From assembly GCA_036417435.1 (NCBI GenBank), contig JAZAQT010000229.1, positions 62,001 to 126,000 of the forward strand: a stretch of DNA of 64,000 nucleotides, read 5' to 3'. Positions 27,198 to 41,229 of the stretch are shown here, piece after piece. The position numbers were made by a program, and so were the translations under genes. The stretch's first letter is position 1. Each line of letters starts with the position of its first letter. The DNA comes from Inia geoffrensis. Taxonomy: Eukaryota; Chordata; Mammalia; Artiodactyla; Iniidae. A model generated the notes under the pieces. That model was given only the letters and a program-made list of their open reading frames with translations, ran no database searches and was not told the DNA's origin.

Positions 27198-30100
27198 CTC
27201 AACCGTGCCCTAATATTAACCTGTAAATCAACACTAATCCATGCCCTCAAACGTACGCTAACCCTAAACCGATGCCGTATTCTAACCTGTACCCTAATCC
27301 CTCCCCATTCCCTAACCCTAACCCTAACCAGAATACTAACCCTGACACTCACTCAAAGCCTTACCCTCACCTGTGAACTAATCTTAACCAGTACACCAAC
27401 ACTAACCCGTGCCCTCACACGTACACTAACCCTAAACCGTTGCCGTACCCTAACCTGTACCCTAATTCCTCCCCATTACCTCACCCTAGCTCTAACAAGA
27501 ACCCTAAACCTGTCACTCACCCGAAGCCTTACCCTCACCCGTGCCCTAATCTTAACCGGTAGAACCATAATAAATCTTGCCTTAACACTTACACGAAACC
27601 TTAACCGTTGCCATGCCCTAATCTGCACCCTAATCCCTCCCCATTCACTAACCCTAACCCAAACCCAAACCCTAACCCTGAACCTCACCCGAAGCCTAAC
27701 CTTCACCTGTGCACTAATCTTACCCAGTACACCAACACTAACCCGTGCCCTCACACGTACACTAATCCTAAACCGCAGCTGTACCCTAAACTGTAACCTA
27801 ATTCCTCCGCATTCAATAACACTATCCCTAACGCGAACCCTACACCTGACCCTCGCCCGAAGCCTTACCCCCACCTGTGGCCTTATCTTAACTAGTACAT
27901 CAACACTAAGCCATGCCCTCAAATGTACGCTAACCCTAAACGGTTGCCGTACTCTTACCTGTACCCTAATCCTTCCCCATTCCTTAACTCTAACACTAAC
28001 CCGAACACAAACCCTGACCCTCACCCGAAGCCTTACCCTCACCTGTGCCCTAATCTTAAACAGTACACCAACACTAACCCGTGCCCTCAGAAGTACGCTA
28101 ACCCTAAACTGTTTCCGTACCCTAACCTACACCCTAATCCCTCCCCATTCGCTAACGTTAACGCTAACCTAAACCCTAACCCTGTCCATCACCCTAAGCC
28201 TTACCCTCACCCGGGTCCTAATCTTTACCAGTACACAAACACTAACCCGTTCCCTCACATGTGCACTAACCCTAAATTGTAGCCGTACCCTAACCTGTAT
28301 CCTAATCTCTCCCCATTTCCTAACCCTAATCCTAACGCGAACCCTAACCCTGACCCTCTCCCGAAGCCTTACCCTCAGCCGTGACCTAATATTAACCTGT
28401 AAATCAACACTAATCCATGCCCTCAAACGTACGCTAACCCTAAACCATTGCCGTACTCTAACCTGTACACTAATCCCTCCCCATTCCCTAACCCTGACCT
28501 TAACCAGAATACTAATCCTGACCCTGACTCGAAGCCTTACCTTCACACGTATCCTAATCTTAACCAGTACACAGACAATAACCCATGCCCTCACACGTAC
28601 GCTAACCATAAACGGTTGCCATACCGTAACCTATACCCTAATCCTTCCTCAATTTCTAAACCTAAACCTAACCTGAACCATAACCCTGTCCCTCACCACA
28701 GCATTACCCTCCCCGTGCCCTAATCTTAACCAGTACACCAACACAAAACCTTGCCCTCACACGTAATCTAACCCTAAACCGCTGCCGTACAGTAAGCTGT
28801 ACCCTAATCTCTCCCCATTCCCTAAACCTAACCCTAAACCGAACCCTTAACCTGACCCTCACCCGAAGCCTTACACCCACCCATGTCCTAATCTTAACCA
28901 GTACACCAACACTAACCCGTGCCCTCACACGTACACTAATCCTAAACTGCAGCCGTACCCTAACCTGTACCCTAATCCCTCCCCATTCACTAACCATTAC
29001 CCGAACCCTAAACCTGACCCTCACGCAAAGCCTTACCCTCACCCGTGCCCTAACCTTAACCAGTACACCAATACTAACACGTGAATTCACACGTACGCTA
29101 ACCCTAAACCGTTGCTGTACCTTAATCCCTCCCCTTTCCCTATCCCTCACGCTAAACCGAACAGTTAACCTGACCCTCACCCAAAGGCTTACACTCACCC
29201 TGCCCTAATTTTAACCAGTACACCAACACTAACACGTGCCCTCACACGTACGCTAACCCTAAACGTTGTCGTATCCTAAACTGTACCCTAATCCCTGCCC
29301 ATTCCCTAACCCTAACCCTAAGCCGAAACCTAACCCTGACGTTCACCCGAAGCCTTACCCTCACCCATTCCCTAACCCTAAGCCTAACCCGGACCTTAAC
29401 CCTGACACTCACCGAAACCTTACCCTCACCCGTGCCCTAATCTTAAACAGTACACCAATACTAAACTGTGCTTTCACATGTATATGAACCCTAAACTGCT
29501 GCCGTACACTAACCTGTACTTAATCTCTCCCCATTCCCTAACCCTAACCCTAACCAGAGCTCTAACCGTAACCCTCACACGAAGTCTTACCCTCACCTGT
29601 GCCCTAATCTTAACCAGTACATCAACAGTAACCTGTGCCCTCAAACGTACACTAAACCTAAACCGTTGCCGTACACTAACCTGTACCCTAATGCCACCCC
29701 ATTCCCTAACCCTATCCCGAACCCTAACCCTGATCCTCACCCGAAGCCTTACCCTCACCCGTGCCCTAATCTTAACCAGTACACCAACACTAACCTGTGC
29801 CCTCACACGTACGCTAACCCTAAACCGTGGCAGTACCATAAACTATACCCAAATCCCTACCCATTCCCTAAGCAGAACCCTATCCCTGACCCTCACCCAA
29901 AGCCTGACACTCCCCAATGCCCCAATCTTAACCAGTACACCAACACTAACCCATGCCCTCACACGTACACTAACACTAAACCACTGCCATACACTAACCT
30001 GTACCCTAATCCCTCCCCTTTCCCTACCACTAATCCTAACCCGAACCCTAACCCTGACCCTCACCAGAAGCCTTACCCTCAACTGTGCCATAATTTTAAC

Positions 30101-33100
30101 CAGGACATGAAAACTAACCTGTGCCCTCAAACGTACGATAACCCTAAACCGTTGCCGTACCATAACCTGTAAACTAATCTCTCCCCATTACCTAACCCTA
30201 AACCTAACCCGAACCCTAAACCTGTCACTCACCCGAAGCCTTACCCTACTCCGTACCCTAACCTTAACCAGTACACCAACACTAACCCGTGCCCTCACAC
30301 GTACGCTAACCCTAAACCGTTGCCGTACCCTAACCTGTACCCTAATTACTCCCCATTCCCTAACCCTAGCCCTAACAAGAATCCTAATCCTGTCCCTCAC
30401 CCGAAGCCTTACCCTCAACCGTGCCCTAATCTTAACCAGTACAACCATAATAAATCGTGCCCTAACACTTACGTGAAACCTTAACCGTTGCCATGCCCTA
30501 AACTGTACCCTAAACCCTCCTCATTCCCTAACCCTAAACCAAACCCAAACCCTAACTCCGACCCTCACCCGAAACCTAACCCTCACCTGTGCACTTATCT
30601 TATCCAGTACACCAACACTAACCAGTGCCCTCACACGTATGCTAACCCTAAACTGTTGCCAAACACTAAACTGTATCCTAATCCCTCCCCATTCCCTAAC
30701 ACTATCCCTACCCGAACCCTAACGCTGACCCTCACGTGAAGCCTTAACCTCCCCCGTGCCCTAATCTTAACCAGTACACCAACACTAACCCATGCCCTCA
30801 CACGTACACTAACCCTAAACCACAGCCGTACTCTAAACTGTACCCTAATCCCTCCGCATTCACTAACACTAACCCTAACCCGAACCCTAAACCTGACCCT
30901 CACCCAAAGCCTTTCTCTCACCTGTGGCCTTATCTTAACCAGTACATAAACACTAACCCATGCCCTCAAACGTACGCTAACCCTAAACCGTTGCCGTGCT
31001 CTAACCTTTACCCTAATCCCTCCCCATTCCTTAACCCTAACACTAACCCGAACACTAACCCTGACCCTCACCTGAAGCCTTACCCTCACCAGTGCCCTAA
31101 TCTTAAACAGTACACCAACACTAACACGTGCCCTCACAAGTACGCTAACCCTAAAGAGTTGTCGTACCCTAACCTATACCCTAATCCCTCTCCATTCCCT
31201 AACCCTAACCCTAACCAAAACCGTAACCCTGTCTATCACCCTAAGCCTTACCCTCACCCGGACCCTAATCTTAACCAGTACACAAACACTAATCCATGCC
31301 CTCACACGTACGCTAAACCAAAACCGTTGCAGTACCCTAAACTATACCCTAATCCCTACCCATTCCCTATCCCGAAACCTAAACCCGACCCTCAACCGAA
31401 GCCTGACACTCACCGATGCCCTAATCTTAACCAGTACAACAACACTAACCCATGCCCTCACACGTACGCTCACCCAAACCACTGCCGTACAGTAACCTGT
31501 ACCTTAATCTCTCCCCATTCCCTACCACTAAACCTAACCCAAACCCCAACGCTGACCCTCACCTGTAATCTTACCCTCAACTGTGCCATAATCTTAACCA
31601 GGACATGCACAATAACCTGTGCCCTCAAACGTACGATAACCCTAAACTGTTGCCATACCGTAGTCTGTAACCTAATCCCTCCCCATTGCCTAACCCTAAC
31701 CCTAACGCCAACTCTAATCCTGTCCCACAGCCGAAGCCTTACCCTCACCCGTGCCTTAATCTTAACCAATACACCAATACTCAACCTTGCCCTCACACAT
31801 ACACGTACCCTAAACCGTTGCCGTACCCTAACCTATAGCCTAATCACTCCCCACTGCCTAACCCTAACCCTAACGTGAACTCTAATCCTGTCCCACACCC
31901 AAAGCCTTACCCTCACCCGTGCCCTAAACTGAACGAGTACACCAATTCTAAATAGTGCCCTCACATGTACGCAATCCCTTAAGCGCTGTCGTACCCTAAA
32001 CTATACCGTAATCCCTCCCCATTCCCTAACCCTAAACCTAACCCGAACACTAAACCTGGCCCTCACCTGAAGCCTTACACTCACCTGTTAACTAATCTTA
32101 ACCAATACATGAACACTAAACTGTGCCCTCAAACATACTCTAACGCAAATCCGTTGCCGTACCCTAACCTGTACCGTGATCCCACCCCATTCCCTTACCG
32201 TAAACCTGAGCCGAACCCTAACCCTGACCCTCACCCGAAGCCTTACACTCACCCGTTCCCTAATCTTAACCAGTACACCAGTACTAACCAGTGTCCTCAC
32301 ACATACGCTAATGCTAAACCGTTGCCATACCCTAATCTGTATCCTAATTCTTCCCCATTCCTTAACCCTAACCCGAACCTGAACCATTAACCGGACCCTC
32401 ACCCGAAGCCTTACACTCACTCGTGCCTTAATCTTAGCCAATACACCAAAACTAACCCGTGCGCTCACACGTACGCTAACCCTAAACCGTTGCTGTACCC
32501 TAACCTGTATCCTAATTCCTCCCCATTCCTTAACCCTAACCCTAACCTAAACCCTAACCCTGACCCTCAGCCTAATCCTTACCCTCACCCATGCCCTAAT
32601 CTTAACCAGTACATCAACACTAACCCATGCCCTCCAACGTACGCTATCCGTAAACCGTTGCCGTACCCTAACCTGTACCCTATCCCTTCCATATTCCCTA
32701 AGCCTAACCCTAATAAAAACCCTAACCCTAAAACTCTTCCGATACCTTACCCTCACCTGTGCCCTAATCTTAACAGGAACACGAACATTTATCCGTGCCC
32801 TCATACATACGCTAACCTAACACCTTTGCCTTACCCTAACCTATACCCTAATAGCTCCCCATTCCCTAACCCTAACCCTATCCCGAACCCTAACCCTGTC
32901 CCTCAGCAGAAACCTTACCCTCACCCGGGCCCTAATCTTAACCAGTACACAAACACTAACCCATGCCCTCACACGTATGCTAACCCTAAACCGCTGCCAT
33001 ACAGTAACCTGTACCCTAAGCCCTCCACATTCCCTAACCCTAACCCTAACCCGAACACTAACCCTGACCCTCACCCGAAGCCTTACAGTCACCTGTGACC

Positions 33101-36100
33101 TAATCTTAACCAGTACATGAACACTAGCCTGTGCCCTCAAACCTACGCTCAACAAAATCCGTTGCTGTACCCTAACCTGTACCCTGATCCCACCCTATTC
33201 CCTAACCATAACCCTATCCCGAACCCTAACGCTGACCCTCACCCGAAGCCTTACCCTCACCCGTGCCCTAATCTTAACCAGTACATCAACGCTAAACCAT
33301 GCCCTCACAGGTACGCTAACCCTAAATCTCTGCCGTAAACTAACCTGTACCCTAATCCCTGCCCATTCCCTAACACTAACCCTAACCCAAAACCTAACCC
33401 TGACCCTCACCTGTGCCTTAATCTTAACCAGTACATCAACACTAACCTGTGCCCTTACACGTACGCTAACTCTAAACTGTTGCCGTACACTAAACTGTAT
33501 CCTAATTCCTCCCCATTCTCTAACCCTAACACGAACCCGAACCCTAACCCTGACCTTCACCCAAAGCTTTACCCACACCCGTGCCCTAATCTTAACCAGT
33601 ACACCAACACTAACCAGTGCCCTCACACATATGCTAACCCTAAACTGTTGCTCTACCCTAACCTGTACCGTAATCCCTCCCCATTCCCTAACCATAAACC
33701 TGACCCGAACCATAACCCTGACCCTCACACGAAGCCTTACCCTCACCCTTGCCCTAATATTAACCAGTACACCCACACTAACCCGTGCCCTCTCAAGTAC
33801 GCTAACCCTAAACCGTTGTCATAACCTAACCTATACCCTAATCCCTCCCCATTCCCTAACCCTAACCCAAACCTGAAACCTAACCCTGTCACTCACCAGA
33901 AGCCTAACCCTAACCCGGGGCCTAATCGTAAGCAGTATACAAACACTAACCTGTGCCCTCACACTCACGCTAATCATAAACCGTTGCAGTACACTAACCT
34001 ATACCCTAATCCCTCCCCATTGCCTAACCATAATCCTAACCTGAACACTTATGGTGACCATCACATGAAGCCTTACACTCACCCATGCCCTTATCTTAAC
34101 CAGGAAACAAATACTAAACCGTGTCCTCACACGTACACTCACCCTAAATCTCTGCTGTACACTAACCTGTACCCTAATCCCTCCCCATTCCCTAACAGTA
34201 ACCCTAACTCGAACCCTAACCCAGACCCTCACCCGAAGCCTTACCCTCACATGTGCCCTAATCTTAACCAGTACACCAACAGTAACCCGTACCCTCACAC
34301 GTTCGCTAACCCTAAACCGTCGCACTACCCTAACCTATACCCTACTCCCTCCCCATTCCCTAACCCTAACCCGAACCTGAACCCTAACCCTGTCCCTCAC
34401 CTGAAGCCTTACCCTCACCCGGGCCCTAATCTTAACCAGTACACAAACGCTAACCTGTGCCCTCACATGTATGCTAACCCTAAACCGTTGCAGTACCCTA
34501 ACCTGTACCCTAAACCCACCCCATTCCCTAACCCTAACCCTAACCTGAACCCTAACCCTGACCCTCAAGTGACGCCTTACCCTAACCCGTGCCCTAATCT
34601 TAACCAGTACACCAATACTAAACTGTGCCCTCACACGTACACGAACCCTTATCCGTTGTCATACCCTAAACTGTACTCTAATCTCTCCCCATTCCCTAAC
34701 CCTAACCCTAACCCAAACCCTAACCCTGACCCTCATCTGAAACCTTACACTCACCTGTGACCTAATCTTAACCAGTACATGAACACTAACCTGTGCCCTC
34801 AAACCTACGCTAACCTAAATCCGTTTCCATACTCTAACCTGTACCCTGATCCCACCCCATTCACTAACCCTAACCCTAACCAAAACGCTATCCCTGACGC
34901 CCACCCGAAGCCTTACCCTCACTCGTGCCCGAATCTTAAACAGTACATCACTAAACCATGCCTTCACATGTACACTAAAGCTAAACCGTTTCCCTCCCTA
35001 CCTTTTCCCTAAACCTTCACCATTCCCTAAACCTAACCCTAACCCTGACACTCACCCGAAGCCTTATTCTTACCCGTGCCCTAATCTTAACCAATACACC
35101 AACACTAACCCATGCCCTCACACGTACCCTAACCTGTACCCTAAACCTTCCCAATTCCCTAACCCTAACCCTAAACCAAACCCTGAACCTGACCCTCACT
35201 CAAAGCCTTATCCTCACCCGTGCCCTAATCTTAAACAATACACGAAAACTAACACGTGGTCTCACACGTACGCTAACCCTAAACCATTTCCGTACACTAA
35301 TCTGTACTCTCATCCTTCCCCATTATCTAACCTTAACCTGAACTCTAACAATGACCCTCATCTGAAGCCTTACTATCACCCGTGCCTTAAAATTATCCAA
35401 TACACCAACACTAACCCGTGCCCTCACAGGTATGCTAACCCTAAACCACTGCAGTACCCTAACCTGTACTCTAATCCTCTGCCATTACCTAAACCTAACC
35501 CTAACCTGTAACCTAACTATGACCCTCACCCGAAGCCTTACCCTCACCTGTTCTATAATCTTAACCAGTACAACAACACTAACCCATGCCTTCATATGTA
35601 CGCTAACCCTTAACCGTTCTCGTAACCTAGCCTGTACACTAAATTCGTCCCATTCCCTAACCCTAACCCCAACCCTAACACTGAACCTCACCCAAAGCCT
35701 TACCCTCACACGTGCCCTAATCCTAACCCGTACACACTGACCCATGCCCACAAACATACGCTAACCCTAAACCGTTGCCGTACCATAAACTGTACTCTAA
35801 TCCCTCCCTATTACCTAACATTAACCCGAACCCGAACCCTTAACCTGACACTCACCCGAAGCTTTACCCTCACCGGTGCCCAAATCCTAACCTGTAAACC
35901 AACACTAACCAGTGCCCTCACTCGTACTCTAACCCTAAACTGTTGCTGTCCCCTAACCTGTACCCTAGTCCCTCCCCATTCCCTAATCCTAACCCTAACC
36001 TGAACCCTAAACATGACCCTCACCTGAAGCCATAACCTCACCCGTGCCCTAATCTTAATGTGTACACCAACATTAACCCATACCCTCACACCTACCCTAA

Positions 36101-36550
36101 CCCTAAACCGTTGCCGTACCCTCACCTGTACCCTAAACCCTTCCCGTTCCCTAACCATAACCCTAACACGAACCCTAACGCTGACCCTGAACCAAAGCCT
36201 TACCCTCACCCTTGCCCTAATCTTAACAGTACACCAACACTAACCCATGCCCTCACACGTACGCTAACCCTAAACCGTTGCTGTACTCTCACCTGTACCC
36301 TAAACACTCCCCATTCCCTAACCCTAACCCTAAACCAAAACCTAACCCTGACCTTCACGTGAAGCCTTACGCTCACCAGTGCCCTAAATACTCCCCGTGC
36401 GCTAAACCTAACCCTAACTCGAACCCTAACACTGACACTCTCCCAAAGCCTTACCCTCGAACCATTGCCCTAATCCTAAAATATACACCAAAAATAACCC
36501 ATACCCTCTCACGTACTCTAACTCAAATCTATTGCTGTACGTTAACCAGT

Positions 36551-37676
36551 ATTACAAAACACAACAGTCTCACATTTACAAAAGAAACTTATGCTTGCTT
36601 AAGGGGAAAGGAGAGTGGGGAGGCTGCATAAAACCAGAGGTTGACATTAGTACAGATACCATTCCATAAGCTAAGCATATATTAGACAAGACCTACTCCT
36701 TGCTCAACCAAATGGATTCAACACCCTTTATTCAAGGCCTAGGAATATACCTGAGTACGAAGAAACTTAAAACCCATATATTTACAGGTCTCCGTAAGAA
36801 AATCATGTGTGTGTACAACGGTATAAACACAGCAGTGAAAATAAGTTAAAGCCCATTATAAAGATAAATTTTAAAAACAAAACACAAAGACTGTGAAATA
36901 GAGAGAAATTCTTAAATTATTCATTCTGAGCTTACATTAAAGTTGGATTTACCACCTCTACATCCAAAGCTGAGGGAGATATAAGGCTGGACACTTGGGG
37001 CTGATAGGATTGGTGAGGTTTGGTGAGCGAATACAGACCCTTTCATGGAATAGTGGATGGTACCCATTCCATAGGTCCCAAATCTTCAGGTTTAAGGTAT
37101 TAATCCTTCAGCTAAAATATGCATGAAAAACCCAGAATATGGTCCAACAAGTGACCAGGCAAAATTTCTAAAACTCATCTCAATTTTCACCCCCTGGTAC
37201 TTGGGTTCGCCATTCCAGATGCTTTATTAACACTCTCCCCACTTGGAGAGTCAGTGCCTTTAACCTCTTGTTTGGTATACTTAGCAATTTCTGTGGAAGA
37301 TGAACAGGGATATGGAGAACCAATGAGCGAATAACTCTATGTGTTTGGAGGGGCACATTGTACTCTGATTTCCCACCAGTAATAAGAATTCACCAAAGGC
37401 TCAGTGTGGCGTGCCAGAACCAAATTAGGGCCAGAAGCAATTCTTGGGTTTCGCAGTCAGCTAACAAGAAAGCAAGTTGAACAAAGGAGCTTAGGGGTAC
37501 TGTAATTCACAATCCTGAAAAGTTACAAATGACCCCTATCATCTAAAAATTTATTGAAGGAAGGCTGTGAAGAGTAATTGAACACGAGGCAAAATTGCAG
37601 AAAACGGATATCAGGTGGTAGATAAGAATTGCTCTGAAAGCATAGGAAAAGAGGCAGCACTTCGATAATGATGCAC
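36551..37676 (+). repeat. Satellite: opening partial unit at the junction
   Basis: The telomere-like block stops after GTTAACCAGT (36550) and satellite sequence starts with ATTACAAAAC at 36551. The same word is found inside the following unit near 38297, so the satellite is entered in the middle of its L1-derived part. The piece covers about 1.13 kb of a unit up to the next palindrome. Confidence 0.88.
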
Positions 37677-37748
37677 TTGACCAAAAAGGGCGTATGCGTT
37701 TTTTCCTGAATATATTCTGGAAAAAACGCAAATGCCCTTTTTGGCCAA
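37677..37748. repeat. Satellite palindrome 1 (imperfect)
   Basis: A 72-bp inverted repeat without a spacer. Mismatches are at TTGACC/GGCCAA, at TATTCTGG near the centre and at GCAAATGCCC. Confidence 0.9.
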
Positions 37749-39413
37749 CCAGCAAGCCTGAAATGGAAATCCGCACTACAATGAAGTCTCACTTCCCACA
37801 GCTCAAAAGGGCCGTCCGAAAAAATTGTAAAATCCAGAGAGGCAAGACAGGCCATGGAGAACCAGTCGCCTTGTTATGCTGATGAGTGTGATGTAAATTG
37901 CCAACAGCCACTCTGGAGAAGTGTATGGTGTTTCCTGGGACAAATAAAAAACCAAGCTACAGAGCCTACGGCACTTCCATTTATGGTGCTATAGATTCGG
38001 AAAATTTAAATGAAAAAAAACAAAGCCACTCTAAAGTTGGGGGTTGCTCTGTTTACGAGAACGTTGACTAGGGTACAACTTCAATAGCCCAGAAAGAGAA
38101 AAATGGATATAGAAGTTGTGGTACTTACCTACAATGGAATATCACTCAACAATAAAATCAATGGCATCGGGACAGTAGCAGCATAAATGAGTGGATTTAG
38201 GTATGATGGTCCTAAGTGAAATAAGTCACACAGAAAAAGAAACATCATAAGATATCACTAATACCGGGAATGTAAACACGGCTACGCATGAACTGCATTA
38301 CAAAACACAACAGAGTCTCCCATTTACAAAAGAAACTTATGCTTGCTTAAGGGGAAAGGTGAGCTGGGAGGCTGCATAAAACCAGAGGTTGACATTAGTA
38401 CAGATACCGTTCAATAAGCCAAATATATATTAGACAAGACCTACTCTTTGCTCAACGAAATGGACTCAACACCCCTTATTCAATGTCTAGGAATATACCT
38501 GAGTACGAAGAAACTTAAAACCCATATACTTATAGGTCTCCGTAAGAGAATCATGTGTGTGTAAAATGGCATGAACACAGCAGTGAATATAATCTAAATC
38601 CCATTATAAAAATAAATTTTAAAAATAAAGCACAAAAACTGTGAAATAGAGAGAAATTCTTAAATAATTTATTCAGGGCTTGCATTAAACTTGGATTTAC
38701 CACCTCTACATCCACAGTTGGGGGAGATATAAGGTTGGTCACTTGGGGCCAATAGAATTGCTGAGGTTGGGTGAGCAAAAGCAGACCCTTTCATGTAATA
38801 GTGCATGCTACCTATTCCATAGTTCCCAAATCTCCAGGTTTAAGGGATTTATCCTTCATCTAAAATATGCATGGAAAACCCAGAATATGGTCCAACAAGT
38901 GACCAGGTAAAATTTCTAAAACTCATCTCAGCTTTCAGCCTCTGATACACGGGTTCACCATTCCAGACGTTCTCCTCACTTGGAGAATCAGTGCCTTTAA
39001 CCTCTTGTTTGGCACAGTTTGCAATTTCTGTGGAAGATGAACAGTAATATGGAGAACCAATGAGGGACCAACTCTATGTGATTGGAACGGCACATTGTAC
39101 TCTGATTTCCCACCAGGAAGAAGAATTCACCAAAGGCTCAGTGTGCCATGCCAGAACCAGATTAGGGCCTGAAGCAATTCTTTAGTTTTGCGGTCAGCTC
39201 ACAAGAAAGCGAGTTGAACAAAGGAGCTTAGGGGCACTGTAATTCACAATCCTGCAGAGATACAAATGACCCCTGTCATCCGAAAATTTACTGAAGGAAG
39301 GCTGGGAAGAGGATTTGAACACAGGGCAGAATTGCAGAAAAGAGATATCAGGTGGTAGATTAGAATTGCTCTGAAAGCATAGGAAAAGGGGCAGCACTTC
39401 GATAATTATGCAC
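37677..39413 (+). repeat. L1-derived satellite unit 1 (1,737 bp)
   Basis: The unit runs from palindrome to palindrome. After the palindrome comes sequence colinear with the L1 ORF2 3' part and 3' UTR (for example ATGTAAATTGCCAACAGCC near 37890, AATGGAATATCACTCAAC near 38133, AAGTCACACAGAAAAAG near 38223). This ends in an A-rich stretch near 38605-38632, followed by about 0.8 kb of unrecognised sequence. It is clearly diverged from the units after 52264. Confidence 0.88.
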
Positions 39414-39486
39414 TTGGCCAAAAAGGGCGTATGCGTTTTTTCCTGAATATATTCGGGAAAAAAACGCATACGCTCTTTTTGGCCAA
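39414..39486. repeat. Satellite palindrome 2 (imperfect, 73 bp)
   Basis: The right arm has one extra A and two substitutions (ATTCGGG, ACGCTCTTT). Confidence 0.9.
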
Positions 39487-41156
39487 CTCAGCAAGCCTGC
39501 AATGGAAATCTGCTCTACAATGAAGTCTCACGTCCCACCGCTCAAAAGGGCAGCCCAAAAAACGTGTAAAATCCAGATAGGCCGGACAGGCCATGGAGAA
39601 CTGGCAGACTTGTTATGTTAATGTACGGGATGTAAGTTGCCACCAGCCACACTGCAGAAGTGTATGGTGTTTCCTGGAACATATAAAAAACCAAGTGACA
39701 GAGCCTGGGGCACTTCCATTTATGGTCCTATAGATTAGGAAAAATTAAATAAAAAAGACACAGCCACACCAAAGGTTGAGGCTGCTCTCTTTACAAGAAC
39801 TTTTCTGTGGTACAACTTCAATAGCCCAGAAAGGGAAAAATGGATATAGTTGTTGTGGTACTTACGTACAATGTAATATCACTCAGCAATGAAATCCATG
39901 TCATCTGGCCCATAGGAACAAAATCAGTTGATTTTCGTATGATGTTTCTAAGTTAAATAAGTCACATAGAAAAAGAAACATCATAAGATTCCAGTAGTAC
40001 TGGGAATGTAAACATGGGTACACATGAACTGAATTACAAAACAGAACAGAGTCTCACATTTACAAAAGGAACTATGCTTGCCTAAGGGGAAGGTTGAATT
40101 GCGAGGCTGCATAAAACCAGGGGTTGAAATTAGTACAGATACCTTTCTATAAGCCAATATGTATTATACAAGACCTGCCCCTTGCTCAACGAAATGGACT
40201 CAACACCCCTTATTTAGTGGTTTGGAATATAACTGACTACTAAGAAACTTCAAACCTATGTATTTATATGTTTCTGTAAGACAATCCTCTGTGTGTACGG
40301 TGCCATAAACACAGCAGTGAAAATCAGACAAATCCCACTATAAAAATAAATTTCAAAAACAAAACACAATGACTGTGCAATAGAGAGAAATTCTTAAATA
40401 ATTCATTTAGGGCTTGTGATGAAACCTGGATTTACCACAACTACATCTGCAGCTGAGGGAGATGTAAGGCTGGACACTTGTGGTTGATAGAATTGGTGAG
40501 ATTTGTTGAGAAAATGCAGACACTTTGATGTAATAGTGCTTGGTACACATTCTATGGGTCCCATATCTCCAGGTTTAAGGGATTCATCATTCAGCTAAAA
40601 TATGCATGGGAAACGCAGAGTATGGTCCACAATGTAATCAGGCAAAGTTTCTAAAACTCATCTCAGTTTTGGCCCCCTGGTACTCGGGTTCAGCATTCCA
40701 CATACTTTACTAACATTCTCCCCACTTGGAGAGTCAGTGTCTTTAAACTCCTGTTTTCACAGCTTGCAAATTCTGCAGAAGATGAACAGGAATCAGGGGA
40801 ACCAATGAGTGACTAGCTCTATGTCTTTGGACGGACACATTGAACTCTGATTTCCCACCAGGAAGAAAAAATCACCAAATGCTCTGCATGGTGTGCTGGA
40901 ACCAGTTTAGTGCCTGAAGCAATTCTGCGGTTTGCGGCCAGGTCACAAGAAAGTGACTTGAAAAAAGGAGCTTAGGGCTACTGTATTTCACAAACGTGCA
41001 GAGTTATAAAGGACAACTATCATCCAAAATATATTGAAATAAGGCTGTGAAGATGAGTTGAATGCCAGACACAATTGCAGGAAACAGATTTCACGAGGTA
41101 CATTGGAATTGCATTTAAAGCATATGAAAAGAGGCAGAACTTCAACATTGATGTAC
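39414..41156 (+). repeat. L1-derived satellite unit 2 (1,743 bp)
   Basis: It has the same order of parts as unit 1. It differs from neighbouring units by many substitutions and several small indels. Its palindrome has 73 bases because of one extra A. Confidence 0.87.
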
Positions 41157-41229
41157 TTGGCCAAAAAGTGTGTATGCGTTTTTTTCCTGAATATATTCAG
41201 GAAAAAACTCGTACGTCCTTTTTGGCCAA
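41157..41229. repeat. Satellite palindrome 3 (imperfect, 73 bp)
   Basis: The left arm has AAGTGTGTATGCG and an extra T. The right arm has AACTCGTACGTCC. Confidence 0.9.

Larger units (their letters stand above)
15057..36550. repeat. Diverged telomere-variant array
   Basis: It has the same hexamer grammar and landmark words as 1-15056 (CTTAACCAGTACACC, CCTCACACGTACGC, CCCTCCCCATTCCC), but monomers vary from about 156 to 170 bp and no 1,344-bp period holds. Length changes between related copies are mostly multiples of 6. Perfect CCCTAA runs are shorter, usually two or three hexamers per monomer after CCATTC. Divergence seems greatest near the right end, where hexamers such as AATATACACC and CTCAAATC appear before the junction at 36550. 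No gene is seen; all open frames are dipeptide-like by-products of the period. Confidence 0.9.

Noticed and set aside
1..36550. Dozens of long overlapping open frames on both strands rich in Thr-Leu, Asn-Pro or Val-Arg
   Set aside because: They follow from a 6-bp period that is a multiple of 3. They overlap in opposite strands, lack domains, and break or open between copies by single substitutions (for example near 6169). Not called as genes.
1..36550. A functional telomere
   Set aside because: Perfect hexamers never exceed five in a row, and variants sit at fixed HOR positions. Telomerase-made DNA would be uniform CCCTAA.
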